NCBI GenBank assembly: GCA_002812745.2
Contig: NCSJ02000018.1
Coordinates: 186,001 to 250,000, forward strand
Direction of reading: 5' to 3'
DNA: 64,000 bases
DNA from: Scytalidium lignicola
Lineage: Eukaryota > Ascomycota > Leotiomycetes
The notes below the pieces were generated by a model that worked only from the letters and a program-made list of their open reading frames with translations, made no database searches and had not been told where the DNA came from. Both the position numbers and the translations under genes were made by a program. This document shows, piece by piece, positions 1-12,200 of this stretch (its first letter is position 1; the number at the start of each line of letters is the position of its first letter).

Positions 1-1960
1 ACAGAGCGGTCTATGCTTAGGAAAGAGGGCAATGCTAATACTCTCCTGTCGCGTGGCATCCTGTCCACACGCACAGACAAGAGAGAGGGAAAAGCACACT
101 CTTAATGCAATCCTCCAGAAGGGTACCAGTAGTGAGCAGAGACTATACACTAACTACACCGTACCGTCCGTTCGCCCAACACGAGCTCAGCCGTCTCGAC
201 AGGCCAGCCACATGGTATATTGTCTGATCGTCTAGGGCTAGCTGCGACGATGTGACGGATATCCCGAAACTGAGGTCTCTGATTTGTGAAGAATATTCTC
301 TAACTGGGTTTCCAAAAGGCATGAGTGAAGAAATAAGCACTGCCCTGATATCAGAAACGATCCCCTTTCTTGTCTCGGGAGCGCTATCTCCACCATTCGC
401 GTCAGTGCTAGAAAAAGGAGAATAGCTAGAGATTGAAAGAAAATTTTCCACGTGGCAATCCCGCAATTAATGATCCGACCAGCCAAAGGGCAATCTCGAG
501 CAAATCTCAAACCAGATACAACATCTCTGCTAGTCTATGAATGGAAATATAGGAAATCGAGCCGGTTTATGCCTAGACTTTGCTTGGAGTTCTGACTATC
601 AAACAAGCGAAATGATGCAGACCCATTGACAAGCGTGACAAGGAAGCAGAGTTGCAGCAGCAGTGGATACAGCAATGTCTTGCTGTAGCAATCATGAACA
701 TGCTTCTAGAAGCTATTCCAAGGGTTTCCTTGTGCTCTCACGTCAGGTGCAGCTGGTAATGTTACCACATCCTGTTCAGGAGTCGAAGTTCAAATCGTCG
801 TCATGCCGTGGTAAGGGAGCTGATTGGACACGGGATTTATCTAGATGAAAGTACGGTATGGATTTCGCAACTCTTAGGACAAGGTCCCGTAAGGGGCTCG
901 AGCCACGGACATTGGGTCCATCAGTCCTGGGTCTCCACGAGACTCGCTGTTGAAGCTTCAAGGTTAAATATGCAGGAACGAATTATCCAGGACGGTACTG
1001 TACTGCACTGCACTGCATTGTACAGTAAGTTCAATGCAGGTGAGGCTCACGGGCAATCCACGGGAACTGTGTATACTTTCCTGACTGTGGAACTGCCGTA
1101 GGTCCAGCTGTTTCAGATGCATTTTGCGGCAATCCGTTAGATCTTTACGACTTGGGCCATCAAAGACATGATTCCAGCCTTTTTTTTTTACCAGAGAGTA
1201 CTAGCCTAGATTGCCACCGCTGCACCGCCCAAGTACGACGGGCCACAGCAGTGAAATTGTGCCTTTTTCTCTCCGTTGCCCCTCGCTCATTGGACCAGAG
1301 CACCATCGCGAGAGGTTGTGGCGTGTGGCTTGCATAGCAGCTAATTTGCCCATACGTTTTCGGTGGCCTTCTCTCGCGACGGGTGGAGGGTTTTGATGCT
1401 CAAAGGAGTCTGGCTCCGAGATCGAAAACCATATGCGGATCAAGTTTCGCAGCGAGATGCCTGTTGCCATTGCCGTGTTGAGCCAGGCCCCTGAACCGCA
1501 CCGCCGAGAAGCAGAGTTGATCGTAGCTGCCACGGGAAAGTGATCTGAAGGTGATGGATGGGTGATGGGTGATGTGTGTTACCTTATGTGCTCTCATCAC
1601 GTCCAACATCGAAACAGGTGCATTCTGAGACGGATCCCCAGCCATTTGAGGACAGGACCACCAAGTGTATCCTGGAGCAAATCCCACTTCTCAAAGCTAG
1701 CAGACTAGCAGAGAGGGCAGGTCGTGACAGGACTGGCCCACGCCAATAGAAACCCCTTTTAAGCCTCTGAGTGTTCTGAGACTGGTTCTGCACAGGTGGA
1801 GACATCCCCTGGGCTAGTGATGAACGGTATTTGGTGGCCCCTTGTGGCCTAACAGCTCGGTACTATGGTAGAACGCGACGCTGGGGGCGGGCTACAGTCG
1901 TAGTAACGATCGAGGTCAGCGTTAATAATCTAGCACTCTCCGTCGACCACTAGGGTCCGC
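1..1960. other. No recognisable gene (left edge of window)
   Basis: Only short, overlapping open frames under about 110 codons are present on both strands, and none shows a recognisable motif or a plausible spliced continuation. A GTAC-rich motif lies around 993-1028 (alternating GTACTGTACTGCACTG-type words). The stretch is upstream of the G-alpha gene and probably contains distal promoter sequence. Confidence 0.5.
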
Positions 1961-2790
1961 GGCCTCTCTTCTCCTCCCCATTATTATTCTCTCCTCCCTT
2001 TCTTCATCGCTCTTTTCTGACTTCTTCCCTTCTTCCTCACCTGAAGACATCTTTCTTGTTTCGGTGCTGGTTGCGTGGCAGTAATAATTTGTCTTCTCTC
2101 TCTCCCCCAGAGCTTGGTCGTTTGAGATTCGCGCGCGCGCCTCTTTGGAGTCGAGATCGGTTAGCACCTAATCAAAGACCCGGCACCTCCGCTCCCAGTC
2201 GCATCCACCCCCTAAACCCTCGCCAGACGCGGAAGGCCCGACCTGCCTTTCATTCTCTTCTACCTCTCTCTTACCCGTATTCTATCTCCGCATCCCTTTT
2301 TACATTTCGGATCGACAACAACTGAGCATTGAGGGGTCGAAGGTACATCGCAGAGGGCCAAAGCAAGCATCAAGCAAAAGGTCAGTTCTTCAATTGACGG
2401 GGCTCCTCTGCTCAATTTTCCTTCGTTTATCACCCGGGAACCTTTTGGGTAAAGCTCGCGGGTCAGCAGCATTAAGCTTGCGACCCTTATTTAGGGGGTC
2501 GTCAACATTGAGATACGCTCACCGATTGTCATTGAACACGACAAGTCCAGAGGCCCTTCCAATCCTTCCGACAGTCGTGCGCGTCATCAGCATCGTCGTC
2601 GCAATTGCTCTTTGTCGCGTCGTCTCGTCTTGCATTCGTTTTAATCATCACACCTCTGGAGGGACATCCGCTAATAAACGAGAGACAGCCCCCCGTAGTT
2701 CGACCGCGATTCCCTTCGCCCATTTTCATTACCAAACAATCCTTTTAAAGTCAAAATTTTTAATTCTTAACAACACAACAATCTATCAAG
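1961..2790 (+). promoter_or_regulatory. CT-rich promoter/5' leader of the G-alpha gene
   Basis: A strongly pyrimidine-rich coding-strand tract (about 1965-2045, again about 2095-2110 and 2260-2300) precedes the G-alpha start codon. CT-rich blocks just upstream of genes are typical of highly expressed genes in filamentous ascomycetes. The transcription start cannot be placed. A 148-codon frame at 2394-2840 runs into the gene out of frame; it is probably a chance frame, though upstream ATGs here could act as uORFs if the leader is long. Confidence 0.4.
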
Positions 2791-4024
2791 ATGGGTTGCG
2801 GTATGAGCACCGAGGAAAAGGAGGGCAAGGCCCGGAATGAGGAAATTGAGAATCAGTTGAAGAGGGATAAGATGTTACAGCGAAATGAGATCAAGATGCT
2901 GCTCCTCGGTCAGTTAATGTCTTCATCCATCCACTAGGTGCATGCAATTAGCAGGCAATTAACACTCAACAGGAGCCGGAGAGTCTGGAAAGTCGACGAT
3001 CCTGAAGCAGATGAAGCTCATTCACGAAGGTGGCTACTCGCGCGACGAGAGGGAGTCGTTCAAAGAAATCATCTTCAGCAACACCGTGCAATCGATGCGA
3101 GTCATCCTCGAGGCTATGGAATCGTTAGAACTTCCCTTGGATGATCAACGAGCAGAATATCACGTCCAGACCATCTTCATGCAGCCACAACAGATCGAAG
3201 GTGACAACTTACCGCCGGAGGTCGGAAACGCCATCCAGACCCTGTGGAAGGATGCTGGTGTTCAAGAATGTTTCAAACGATCAAGGGAATTTCAATTGAA
3301 CGACTCTGCGAAATAGTAGGCTTTCATACCACGTATTTTTACTACATTGTCGATTCTAACCGTTATCTACTAGTTACTTCGATAACATTGAGCGTATCGC
3401 GCAACACGACTACATGCCAAACGACCAGGATGTTCTTCGTTCTCGTGTTAAGACGACCGGTATCACCGAAACAACATTTATCATCGGCGACCTTACATAC
3501 CGTATGTTTGATGTGGGAGGACAGCGATCGGAACGTAAGAAGTGGATCCACTGTTTCGAGAATGTGACGACAATCCTGTTCTTGGTGGCCATCTCTGAAT
3601 ATGATCAGCTCCTGTTCGAAGATGAGACCGTCAACCGTATGCAGGAAGCGCTCACCTTGTTCGACTCGATCTGCAACTCCCGATGGTTCATCAAGACATC
3701 GATAATTTTGTTCTTAAACAAGATCGATAGATTTAAGGAGAAGCTCCCAGTGAGCCCAATGAAGAATTACTTCCCTGACTACGAGGGTGGTGATGACTAT
3801 TCGGCTGCTTGCGATTACATCCTGAACCGATTCGTTAGCTTAAACCAACACGAGACCAAGCAAATCTATACCCATTTCACATGCGCAACCGATACTACTC
3901 AAATCCGATTCGTTATGGCTGCTGTTAATGGTTTGTTTCCCCGTCCATAAATAATACGGTGTGTGCTAATATTTCTCCAGATATCATCATCCAAGAGAAT
4001 CTGCGTCTCTGCGGTTTGATTTAA
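2791..4024 (+). CDS. Heterotrimeric G-protein alpha subunit, fungal group I (GNA-1/FadA/CPG-1/BCG1 type)
   Basis: Four exons (2791-2908, 2973-3315, 3374-3930, 3981-4024) give exactly 353 residues, the standard length for this family. The N-terminus starts MGC, so Gly2 can be myristoylated and Cys3 palmitoylated. The P-loop GAGESGKST is at about residues 40-48 and spans the first intron. The switch II motif DVGGQ lies near 200-204, the NKID guanine-specificity motif near 269-272 and TCAT near 324-327. The C-terminus CGLI has the cysteine at position -4 that is ADP-ribosylated by pertussis toxin in Gi proteins. All introns are GT..AG and 50-64 nt long. The protein acts at the inner face of the plasma membrane, coupling receptors to adenylate cyclase/MAPK pathways; group I subunits control growth, mating and virulence in related fungi. 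Identity is very secure. Confidence 0.97.
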
Positions 4025-4884
4025 TCACCCTAATCTTCAGACAAGCTGTCTGGATGTACGATTTTACAGAACAGCATTCCTACTCGGGATTGAAACGGCG
4101 TTCATCTTAAAATTACGGCGGTCTTTTTTTCAAATGTACCAAGGACTTCTCTCATCGCACGCGACCAGCAAGCATTGCGCTCTTTTTTCATCTCGGTGCT
4201 GTGGATCAAGGCGACTTTATTGCTTTTACGCTAGCGGAAACATCTTGGCCTTTATCTGCTTCATTGTGTAATTTCTTCCCTTTACTCTCGAATGCTCTCC
4301 ATTTTTCCCTTGGTTCGTCACTGAGGGAGTTAGCTTACTCTGGTTGATACTGATTCTTTTTTTTTTCCTTTCTTTTTCTATTGTACTCCGAGACGTCATT
4401 TAATAGCAACGACTGTTGAAATTTTCCATGGGATGATTCTCACGTGGCCTGGTTTCATTGTGACGAGGAGGAACTAGGTTCTGAGGATGGAGGGGAATTG
4501 ACTTCTCATGCGAGGAAGTATAGTCCTGGGGAGGTGGGCTGCAGATTATGGATGGATGATGAGGTGGAGGGGTTGGGTGTGGTATAAGTAGTTGCATAGA
4601 CTGATTGATACCATTGATGCAGAATCTATATAGCAAAAGCTGTTGTGGTGGTTTATGTGTGATAAGTCTTATGCCAAAAATCGTCAATGTTTCCTAGATT
4701 CCTAAGCAACGAACAACGAACTATTCTCCAGGCAGCATTTTCAAACTGGCCAATCACGAACCACACATGTATCCTTCCAAAAGCGACCCCGAAATATTGC
4801 TAGCCTACAAATGTCATCAATTAATCCATCTCCTAATTATAGTAAACAACATATCGAGATAATAAATAAATAAAATAACTCAAG
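4025..4884. other. Intergenic; 3' UTR of G-alpha and upstream region of next gene
   Basis: No credible coding frame. T-rich runs around 4353-4380 lie downstream of the G-alpha stop. The last 80 bases before 4885 are very A+T-rich (AATAAATAAATAAAATAA), a typical start context for the following gene. Confidence 0.5.
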
Positions 4885-6261
4885 ATGCACATCTTTACTA
4901 CATTCTTGTTTCTCATTCTCGGAGCTAACCCCATCCTCGCGCTCGTGACGCTTGAAACAGTGAGGAATCTTACTATCATCACCAACGAGTGTTTAGAGAG
5001 AGTTACTGGGACCGCAGGAGCAGCAAATGGAGGAGGAGCTATGAAATGGCTTGAGGAGGGACACGGAGAGCAAGCTGTTTTTGAAAACTTGGTGGTGGCA
5101 GGTCATGAGGATGAAGAGGAGGTTGAAGCTGTGCGTAACTTTTGTTTTCTTTGCTTTTCTCTCTCTCTCTTTTTGGTTTGTTTGTGTGGTATGCTGTGAG
5201 GTTTTAGTTGNTTTTTTAGTCTTGGGTATATGGGTATATTCTGGGCTAGTTTTTTCAGATACTTGTTTTGTTAAACATAAATTTATCATCTCGAGTGGGT
5301 ATTGTGAATGTTATTTTGGATGAATCTCAATCTCGAGACTCGTAGGGATTCTGGAGTCCGGAAAGAGGTGATAAAGCATATATTGCATTTTTACTTTCTT
5401 TCCTATCTGAAGCTTAGATAAATACGTTATCCTCAAAAGCAGCTCCTAGACAGAGAACGAGCACATGAATAAATCAAGAGTAACTTGTGCTAACAAAACC
5501 CCGATCAAAATAAAACAGACGGTCTCAGCAGCCCTACGAATCCTCGCCACAGATCTTCTCCACGAGCTTGAAAAGCCACTAGATTCCTCAACTCAGGTAT
5601 GTTGGATTCCTCCAACCCAGGCAATACTACTTTATTTCATATTCTCATCTCATATCTCGCTTTTCTGATTCCAGGAATCCCCATACGATTGCCCATCTAC
5701 AGTAGGAGAATTCCACTCCTTCCTATCAGCGACAACCATATTCCTACACTCGATCCAGGAGAGACAAATGATTTGGAGATGGGATCATCAGAGCCCGGTT
5801 TTTGATTCCGTAGCATGGCTACAGGCGTTGTGGGCTAGTAGGAAAGCGGTATGTGATATGTTTTCTCCTTCCGTGTTTTCATTAAGTTAAAAAAAAATTT
5901 TATCTCATCTTTTTTGGTTATATCCTCTTACTTCATCTCAAAATTCCCCCAAAAATTTCCATTTTTCATTCGATTTTATTCTTGATTATAGAAATTCTAT
6001 CCCCGTTATAATCCTAGATTCAGGCTCAAATCAGAATGATCGAGCGAGCACTAGCCCTGGGGAAGAGCATCGCTATTTCCTCCTCTCATTCAAGAAAATA
6101 TAGACTGACGCATCTCAAATCAGAATATCCAGAATCGAAGCTTCATAGAGCAACAGATGGTCTTATACTCAGACACAGGATGTTTTGGACAGAGTCAAGA
6201 GGTCCTCAGACGGGATGTCGAGATCGTGGAGTATATGAATGACCTGATTGATTCGTTTTAA
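4885..6261 (+). CDS. Unknown small secreted protein, four exons (3' end uncertain)
   Basis: The family is not recognised. Exon 1 (4885-5130) encodes a clear signal peptide (a hydrophobic core of about 16 residues ending near Ala-Leu-Ala/Val) followed by an acidic, helix-prone segment. Exon 2 (5519-5596) and exon 3 (5675-5848) join in phase 0 and stay open, giving a helical region with YDCP and several Trp residues. For the last exon two readings are possible. Acceptor 6123/6124 gives a 45-residue tail ending EYMNDLIDSF (stop 6261; total about 211 aa). Acceptor 6023/6024 gives a 72-residue tail (stop 6242; about 238 aa). The first looks more protein-like but needs a 275 nt intron. Intron 1 is also long (388 nt) and contains an N. 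The helical secreted architecture resembles hydrophobic-surface-binding or cell-wall galactomannoprotein types, but that is only an impression. A decayed or frameshifted gene is also possible. Confidence 0.55.
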
Positions 6262-6628
6262 ATCAGGACACGTAACTGAATATTTTTAAATTAAATTTGG
6301 ATAGCTGGACTTTTGTGAGCTTGGTATAAAGGGATAGATAGCGAATATTGGGATTGGATCTTGTAGCACTCGTTCTATTTACCGTTCTGGGATTGAACCA
6401 TATTTAATAATACGTTTGATGAATATTCAACCTCACATCTATGTCTTTGTATTCCTTCTCGTAGATATATAACATATGCCATACCCATACAATCGTAAAC
6501 CCCCATTCTACCATATCCTAATGCAAATATTCAAGGTATCATAGAAGAAGTAAAATAGCACATATACAAAATCGGATGAACCGAAAAAAAAAACGAACCC
6601 GAAATATCCAAAACTGAAAGATACTCAT
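6262..6628. other. Short A+T-rich spacer between convergent 3' ends
   Basis: No coding frame is seen. The segment is A+T-rich with AATAAA-like words and separates the 3' ends of the convergent secreted-protein and Smr genes, so it probably holds both 3' UTRs and polyadenylation sites. Confidence 0.5.
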
Positions 6629-7685
6629 TCACATAATAGCACAACACTTCTTCAAGCAGCCAGCAGCAAGCTCCTCCAACTCATCATCCTGTGCATTACC
6701 GCCTTGCTGTCCAGAGTGGCCCTGACTCTGTCCACCTTGGTACTGAGCATGCTGTGGCTGTTGATAGCCGCCATGGTGCGGCTGTTGCTGATGATGACCA
6801 CCATGATGTTGCGGTTGGTGCGACTCATATCCTCCATTACTGGGTCCATTATAAGGAGGCATGACAGCCGGTCCACCTTGTAGGTTGATGTACATCCTGC
6901 CTGCGTTCTCCTCTGTGGCGTATTGCAACCCCAATTCCTGACATACTTGCTCAACGCGTGGTTTGATCTTCTGGATATGGTTCACGGAGTGGTTTCCCTT
7001 TCCCACGATTCTGGAAAAAAAGAACATCAGCATAATGAACTTTGTTCATAGATCAAGCCATCTGTCCACCCATCCATCCAGCACCTGTACCCCAAAAGAA
7101 GGACCCCAATCTAAAGCCCAAAAAAATAAAAAAAAAATAAAAAGTACTCACACATGCAAATGCGACTGCCCACTCTGCTGCGCATACCGAATCCTCTGCT
7201 CCAAAATCCTCTCCGCCTCCTCCACAAACTGGCCATGCAAGTCAATCGTATCGTCCGCAACCCTCCCAGCCGCATTATTCTCTCGGAAGATGTAATCCGA
7301 CGCCTGCTGATTGAACTGATCCATCTTTGCCGCGTGCGCCTTGCCCTCGTCCGAGAGCTTCTTAGCCATGGCCCCATCGCCTTCTGAATATGCGCGCTGA
7401 GACTGTTTCGAGAGTTGGAAGATTAGCACTAGTCATACATGTATACATAATTATATATAATAATATTCAGAGAGAGAGAGAGAAGGAGAAGGGAGAAAGG
7501 GCGCAAGGAAAGAAAGGAGTGGGAAAAAAAGAACGCACTCTTTCAAAACACGAGTTCCTCTTCGAAGCTTCCTGACGAGCCAAGTCTCGCAGACGATCAT
7601 ACTCGGCCTCGGTGTCCCTGCTGGAGGCATGATTGAAGGCTTTCGCACCAATGTGCGACATCTCATACGACGTCTGCGCTGCCAT
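6629..7685 (-). CDS. DUF1771 plus Smr-domain protein with C-terminal CaaX box
   Basis: Three exons on the minus strand (7539-7685, 7152-7402, 6629-7010) give 259 residues; introns are 136 and 141 nt with GT..AG ends. Residues about 20-95 form the DUF1771 helical region (FERSQRAY across the first junction, then FRENN), which in eukaryotes typically precedes an Smr domain. The Smr signature DLHG is at residues 103-106 and VIVGKGNHS lies across the second junction. Smr domains bind nucleic acid and some are endonucleases; yeast YPL199C has the same layout. The region after the Smr domain is rich in His, Gln and Gly. The protein ends in a cysteine cluster and CAIM, a good farnesylation-type CaaX box with nearby cysteines that could be palmitoylated, so membrane attachment is inferred. 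The 3' ends of this gene and the secreted-protein gene converge. Confidence 0.9.
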
Positions 7686-9255
7686 TGTTTATTTTCTGTA
7701 TTAATACTCCGTTACAAACACCGTCTCTCTTCCTCTTTACCGTTCGAACCCGACCTTTTTCCTTTTTCTTTTAATTCCGTTTGTGTTTGTTGTTTGCCAG
7801 AAAGCTACCAAGTTTATAACGACTTTTCTTGATTCCAAAATTGTGCGCGCGCGAGCTCGCAATCTTATCGTTTGATGCAATTGAACTGAATTGATTTTGT
7901 AGCGTTTAATGGACGGGTGTGTGTTGTTTAAGAGAGCGGAAAAGTTTTGGGAACGTTCGTCGGTACATGTGCTGGTGGTACCTGACTGGTGTGGCTGGGG
8001 GGGAAATTTAGCGGGGTTCTGCGTTGTCTGTACCTGGCACAGCTGAAAAGGGAACGCGGAGGTTTAGTGCACAGATCACGCCCCCCCGGTCGCTGGCCCG
8101 GGATCGCTGCATCCACAGTTGAGCCACAGTCAAGGTTTCCCCCATCGTAGTCTATCCACTGTGATGGGATATAGAACCCCGTTGAAGAAAGAGTAAAAAA
8201 AAAGGTCATTTAAGTCACCGCAACATATAAGATAGAGGTAATTGTGTTGCATTGCATTTGCATAGCATAGAATTAACGTTATCTGGGAAACCCTTTCCCT
8301 CCAAACGCTTTCCTCCTGTCTGAAAGGCAAATCTGACAGACCAGTCCTCTCATAGTCCCTAATAGTTAAAACCCCCTTATCCCATCCCGCCAGGATTGAT
8401 ATATGCAACCTTCCAGCCAAATAATGCAGCCACCCTAGAAATTCCCCACCGATCAAGCCTTCCGAAAGACGATCGTGCATATGAAAGAAAGAAAAAAGAA
8501 GGCAATAAGTATACAGCAGGAAGGCCAATTTCCAGATCTTCCTCCTTCCCTGTGATGAGTCAGGAAAGCGTGCCGGCCTTCTGCTCTAAAACCATCAAAC
8601 CAAACCAAGCCAGAAACCATGAAATGTGCGCCGAATGAATTCCCCGATGAAATGCTAAGCAGATAAAGATTGAAGCACAGGATAAGAAAATGTTTCCCAC
8701 TCGACCAGCGAATGGAGATCGAGGGAATCAACCGCAGACCTGAAAAAGCGGCCGCGAGTCCAGATCGTAGAAATAAAATGCGAAACAAAGGAAAAACACA
8801 CAACAAGGAAGATCTATCAGATAATGATGGAAAACCGGTCATGAGTGTTATGCGTTCCAGGCCCACCCGCCGAATTGATGCTGCCAATGGAACAAATGAG
8901 AGAACCGATCGTTGCTATGCAGACGCAGCGCGAGCCACTTTTGTTTCCTCCTTTATATATGATGCTAACCCAATTACCATGGATATCTTTCCCTTTCTAT
9001 GCGACGCCCAAAAAAACAAAAACATGTCAAAAAAATTGGAATGACCGAATGCTTGTTAAGTTGTACAGCCTCCTAAGCCATCGAGAGCGACCTGAAGTTT
9101 TGTCTTTAGAAGACTGAACTCGAACCGAACAAAAAAAAAGAATAATGCTGATCTTAATACAAAGTGAAATATCGCTGAATGTGAAGAATACATTGTGTAG
9201 TTTGTACAGTTTGAATCGAATAATGAAGATGTGGTATGTGTCGTAAGAAGTAGTA
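7686..9255. other. Intergenic region without recognisable gene
   Basis: This holds the promoter of the Smr gene (CT-rich on its sense strand just above 7686) and the 3' flank of the phospholipase C gene. Open frames here (for example 8130-8528 and 8453-8887, minus strand) are short, overlap one another and lack domains, so no gene is called. Confidence 0.5.
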
Positions 9256-12200
9256 TCAAGAATGGCTACTGTCTGTTGATGGCCGTGGCGACAACGGATT
9301 TCGGTTGAAAACGGTGCGACCAATGCTCTTGAGCTTGCCAACAGATGCGGTGGCTTCTGGCCCATTGATGTAAATGCTCGTAGCTGGTTCAATCTTGATC
9401 CGACAGAAGAGTGTGGAGAACAGGAACTGATCGCCGTTCTGATCGTATAAGGGGAGAGTGCGATAGCCTTGGTTGAGGCTGCTGAGCTTGGCCGTATAAG
9501 TCGCTAGAGGCTGTCCACGATCACTGTAGTTGTGTCCATCATTTGAATATCTCACAGTCCAGCGAACGAAGACAAGATCAGGGAACTTGGTGGTGAGTGC
9601 GAAGTTGAGCCTGTTATTGAAGATCGGGTTAAAGCCATTATCTTGAACGATCTGCGTGCGTCGCCTGTGCGGTACGCCGATTCCTGACAAGCCATCACCG
9701 CCAGATGCATCGAGACCTCCTTCTCCAACGACGCCTTTGATATCTTTGGTCTTGTCATCAGCATGAAAGACTTCAACCTCGATATAAGGGTCAACAGTCC
9801 GGTTCGTTGGGAGATTCTTAGGTCGCATAAGTTGCTGAGCAGAGATGACATCAATCGAGAATGTAACATTCTTGCGCTCCCGCTTGATGTGACCAATGCC
9901 AGCCTCCTCTGGAACGTTGGCTATCATCTTGATCTCTCTGAGGTCGCTAGATTTCAACACGTAGCCAGACTGATCCGTCCCAGCCGCGAACATGGCGTCA
10001 TTCATCTGCATACCGAGATCGTACGTCTGCCAGTTCAGAGCCGCCATCTGAACACCGCGTCGCCAGCATGTGAGAGGATCGAAGTTCGTAGACGCTACAC
10101 GCCATCCGTTGGGATACACTCGCATCATGTAGCGCATATTGTGTCTCATGAGAGCTCGCTTGTCTTCAACGGTCTTGGTATTCTTGATGAAGGTAGCTTC
10201 CATGAATGAGTAGATGTGATTGTAGGTTTTGCTCTCTGGATCATCGAAGCCATGGAATTTGATCCCAGCACTGTACACGCCTAGCTCTCCCAGAACTCGG
10301 ATGATATTGCTGGTCTTGTTCTTGCGGTTACTCTCTCGCGCTTTAGCAACATCATCAATCACGCTATCACTGTCGCTAGAGCTACTGCTGAGACTCTCTG
10401 GGCCTTCGCTCGCAAATCCCCTTGCATGGAAATTATTGCTAGCTACTCTTGGTAATCGCTGATAGTTGCTCGGTGGTAAAAGACCTGCCGAGACAGTCGA
10501 ATTATCCATTTGAGTTGGTCGCATGTATGGAGAGCTGAGACTGCTGCCACGGAGTCGGCCAGTGAATGTGTCAGGGAGAACTGCGTCTTCCAGCCTTCGA
10601 GGCTTTTTTACCTTAATGAGAATGCGATGTAATAGTTGTGAAGGAGACGGGAGCTGCTCCATATCTTGATCGATTGGAAAGGTTACCAATTTGGAACCGC
10701 AGGTCGCTTTAATAATATCGGCCATCACGGCTTGCTGTTCAGTGTTGCAGTGAACTTCAAGCGACACCCATAGGGGGAAGGACGATTTGACGAAGGCGTA
10801 TTTGCTGATAGTTGCCATGACATCTGCGAACGAAACTTGACTGGTCAAGGTTCTGCCATGCATCACGACTGGTCCGTCACTGCCATTCCAGCAATCCACC
10901 TCCACACACCTACAGCCTTTGCTCAAAGCTGAAATGTAGGCTTCTACGCTTGATTGTCCGGCGACTTGACGACCAAGCAGGTAAGTATTGTGAGAGCTAG
11001 ATACGTAGTACTCGTTCAGTGGTCGATCTAGAGTGTATTCAGCAGGAGCTTTCGCAATCGGAAGGTTGAACGTGGAAATGAGATAGCTTGTTAAAGCCGA
11101 TTCATTCATCCGCGGCGCCTCGCCATCAATGGCATCCTGTGCCGCTTGCTCCTTTGACTTTGAGCGGCGCACGAATTTAGCGAACACTCCCTCCCAGTGA
11201 GCCCGGTCGGACACATCATCGCCTTGAATGTCACTAAGGAATCGAAGGAACTCCTCTAGGGTAAGGCCTTTGTTGATGTCCGACGCCAATTCACGATATA
11301 TCGCCCGGACATCCTCTCTTCTCTTCATTAGCCTGACAAACTCCTGAAATTCCGTGAAATTCAGGCGGCCAGTTTGGGTGACATCGGCTTCATTGAACTT
11401 AGCTCGAAGATTACTGGATGAGATGTGAATGTGTAGGTTGTGACGGCACAATCGCTCGACACCAACAAAGTCGATTTCTTCGTCGTCTTCGGCGTGGGGC
11501 CGATCCGCGAATTGCTTGTTCATCTCGTTGCGCCAGTAAGTCCGAACCGCCTTGTCATGGAATGAGGAAAGGGATGCCATAAGATCATGACGATGCTTCG
11601 ATATTGCGTCTAGGGTTGAGACCCAGAGGTCGACCGTCTGGTCATTGTTAGCAATCAGATGCATCGTCTTTTGCGATCTGCCTTTGGACTTGTCCAGAAT
11701 GGCATAGACAATAGTGAAGAAGCAAGGCTCATCGGTAACGGGGACTCCAAACTCTTGGCGGTAGTTTCGAGCGTCCTCTCCCGCTCGGATCTCCTGGATG
11801 TCGTCGATATAGAAGGATTTCGAGGGCCTGCTCTTGTCCCACGACACCTTCGCCGCTTCACTCTCGAGGACAAAAGTTAAGAGCTTCTTCTTCTTCTTCG
11901 TAACTTTCGTCATGGTGGTTCCTTGCAAGAGAATGGACGGTATCACGGGGCCCGTCGCCGAATTGGTCGAGGCAGCAGCTATGGAAGAACCGGCGATTGA
12001 AGCACTGGTAGATGGCCAGTCTCGGACACTGTCCATGTTCACTGATATCTCGTCCGGTAAATCGTCGCTTGCCTCATCATCTGAGTCGGAGAACAAAGCC
12101 CCTTTGCCGGAACCATCTGGAGCCGTGTTTGTGCTATCACTCCTCCGCCGCATGATGTAAGGACCTGTGCTCTGATCTCGACTCATTGCTGTGCTGGAAG

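Noticed and set aside
780..830. tRNA-like B-box word GTTCAAATC
   Set aside because: The flanking bases do not form a T-stem, and no acceptor stem or A-box is found at the proper distance.
2394..2840. 148-codon plus-strand frame in the G-alpha leader
   Set aside because: It runs out of frame into the G-alpha first exon and has no recognisable features; most likely a chance frame in the leader.
7730..7760. tRNA-like GTTCGAAC word on the minus strand
   Set aside because: No T-stem or acceptor pairing; lies in the Smr gene promoter.
8130..8887. Two minus-strand frames of 132 and 144 codons
   Set aside because: They overlap each other in different frames, are not domain-bearing and lie in an otherwise non-coding spacer.
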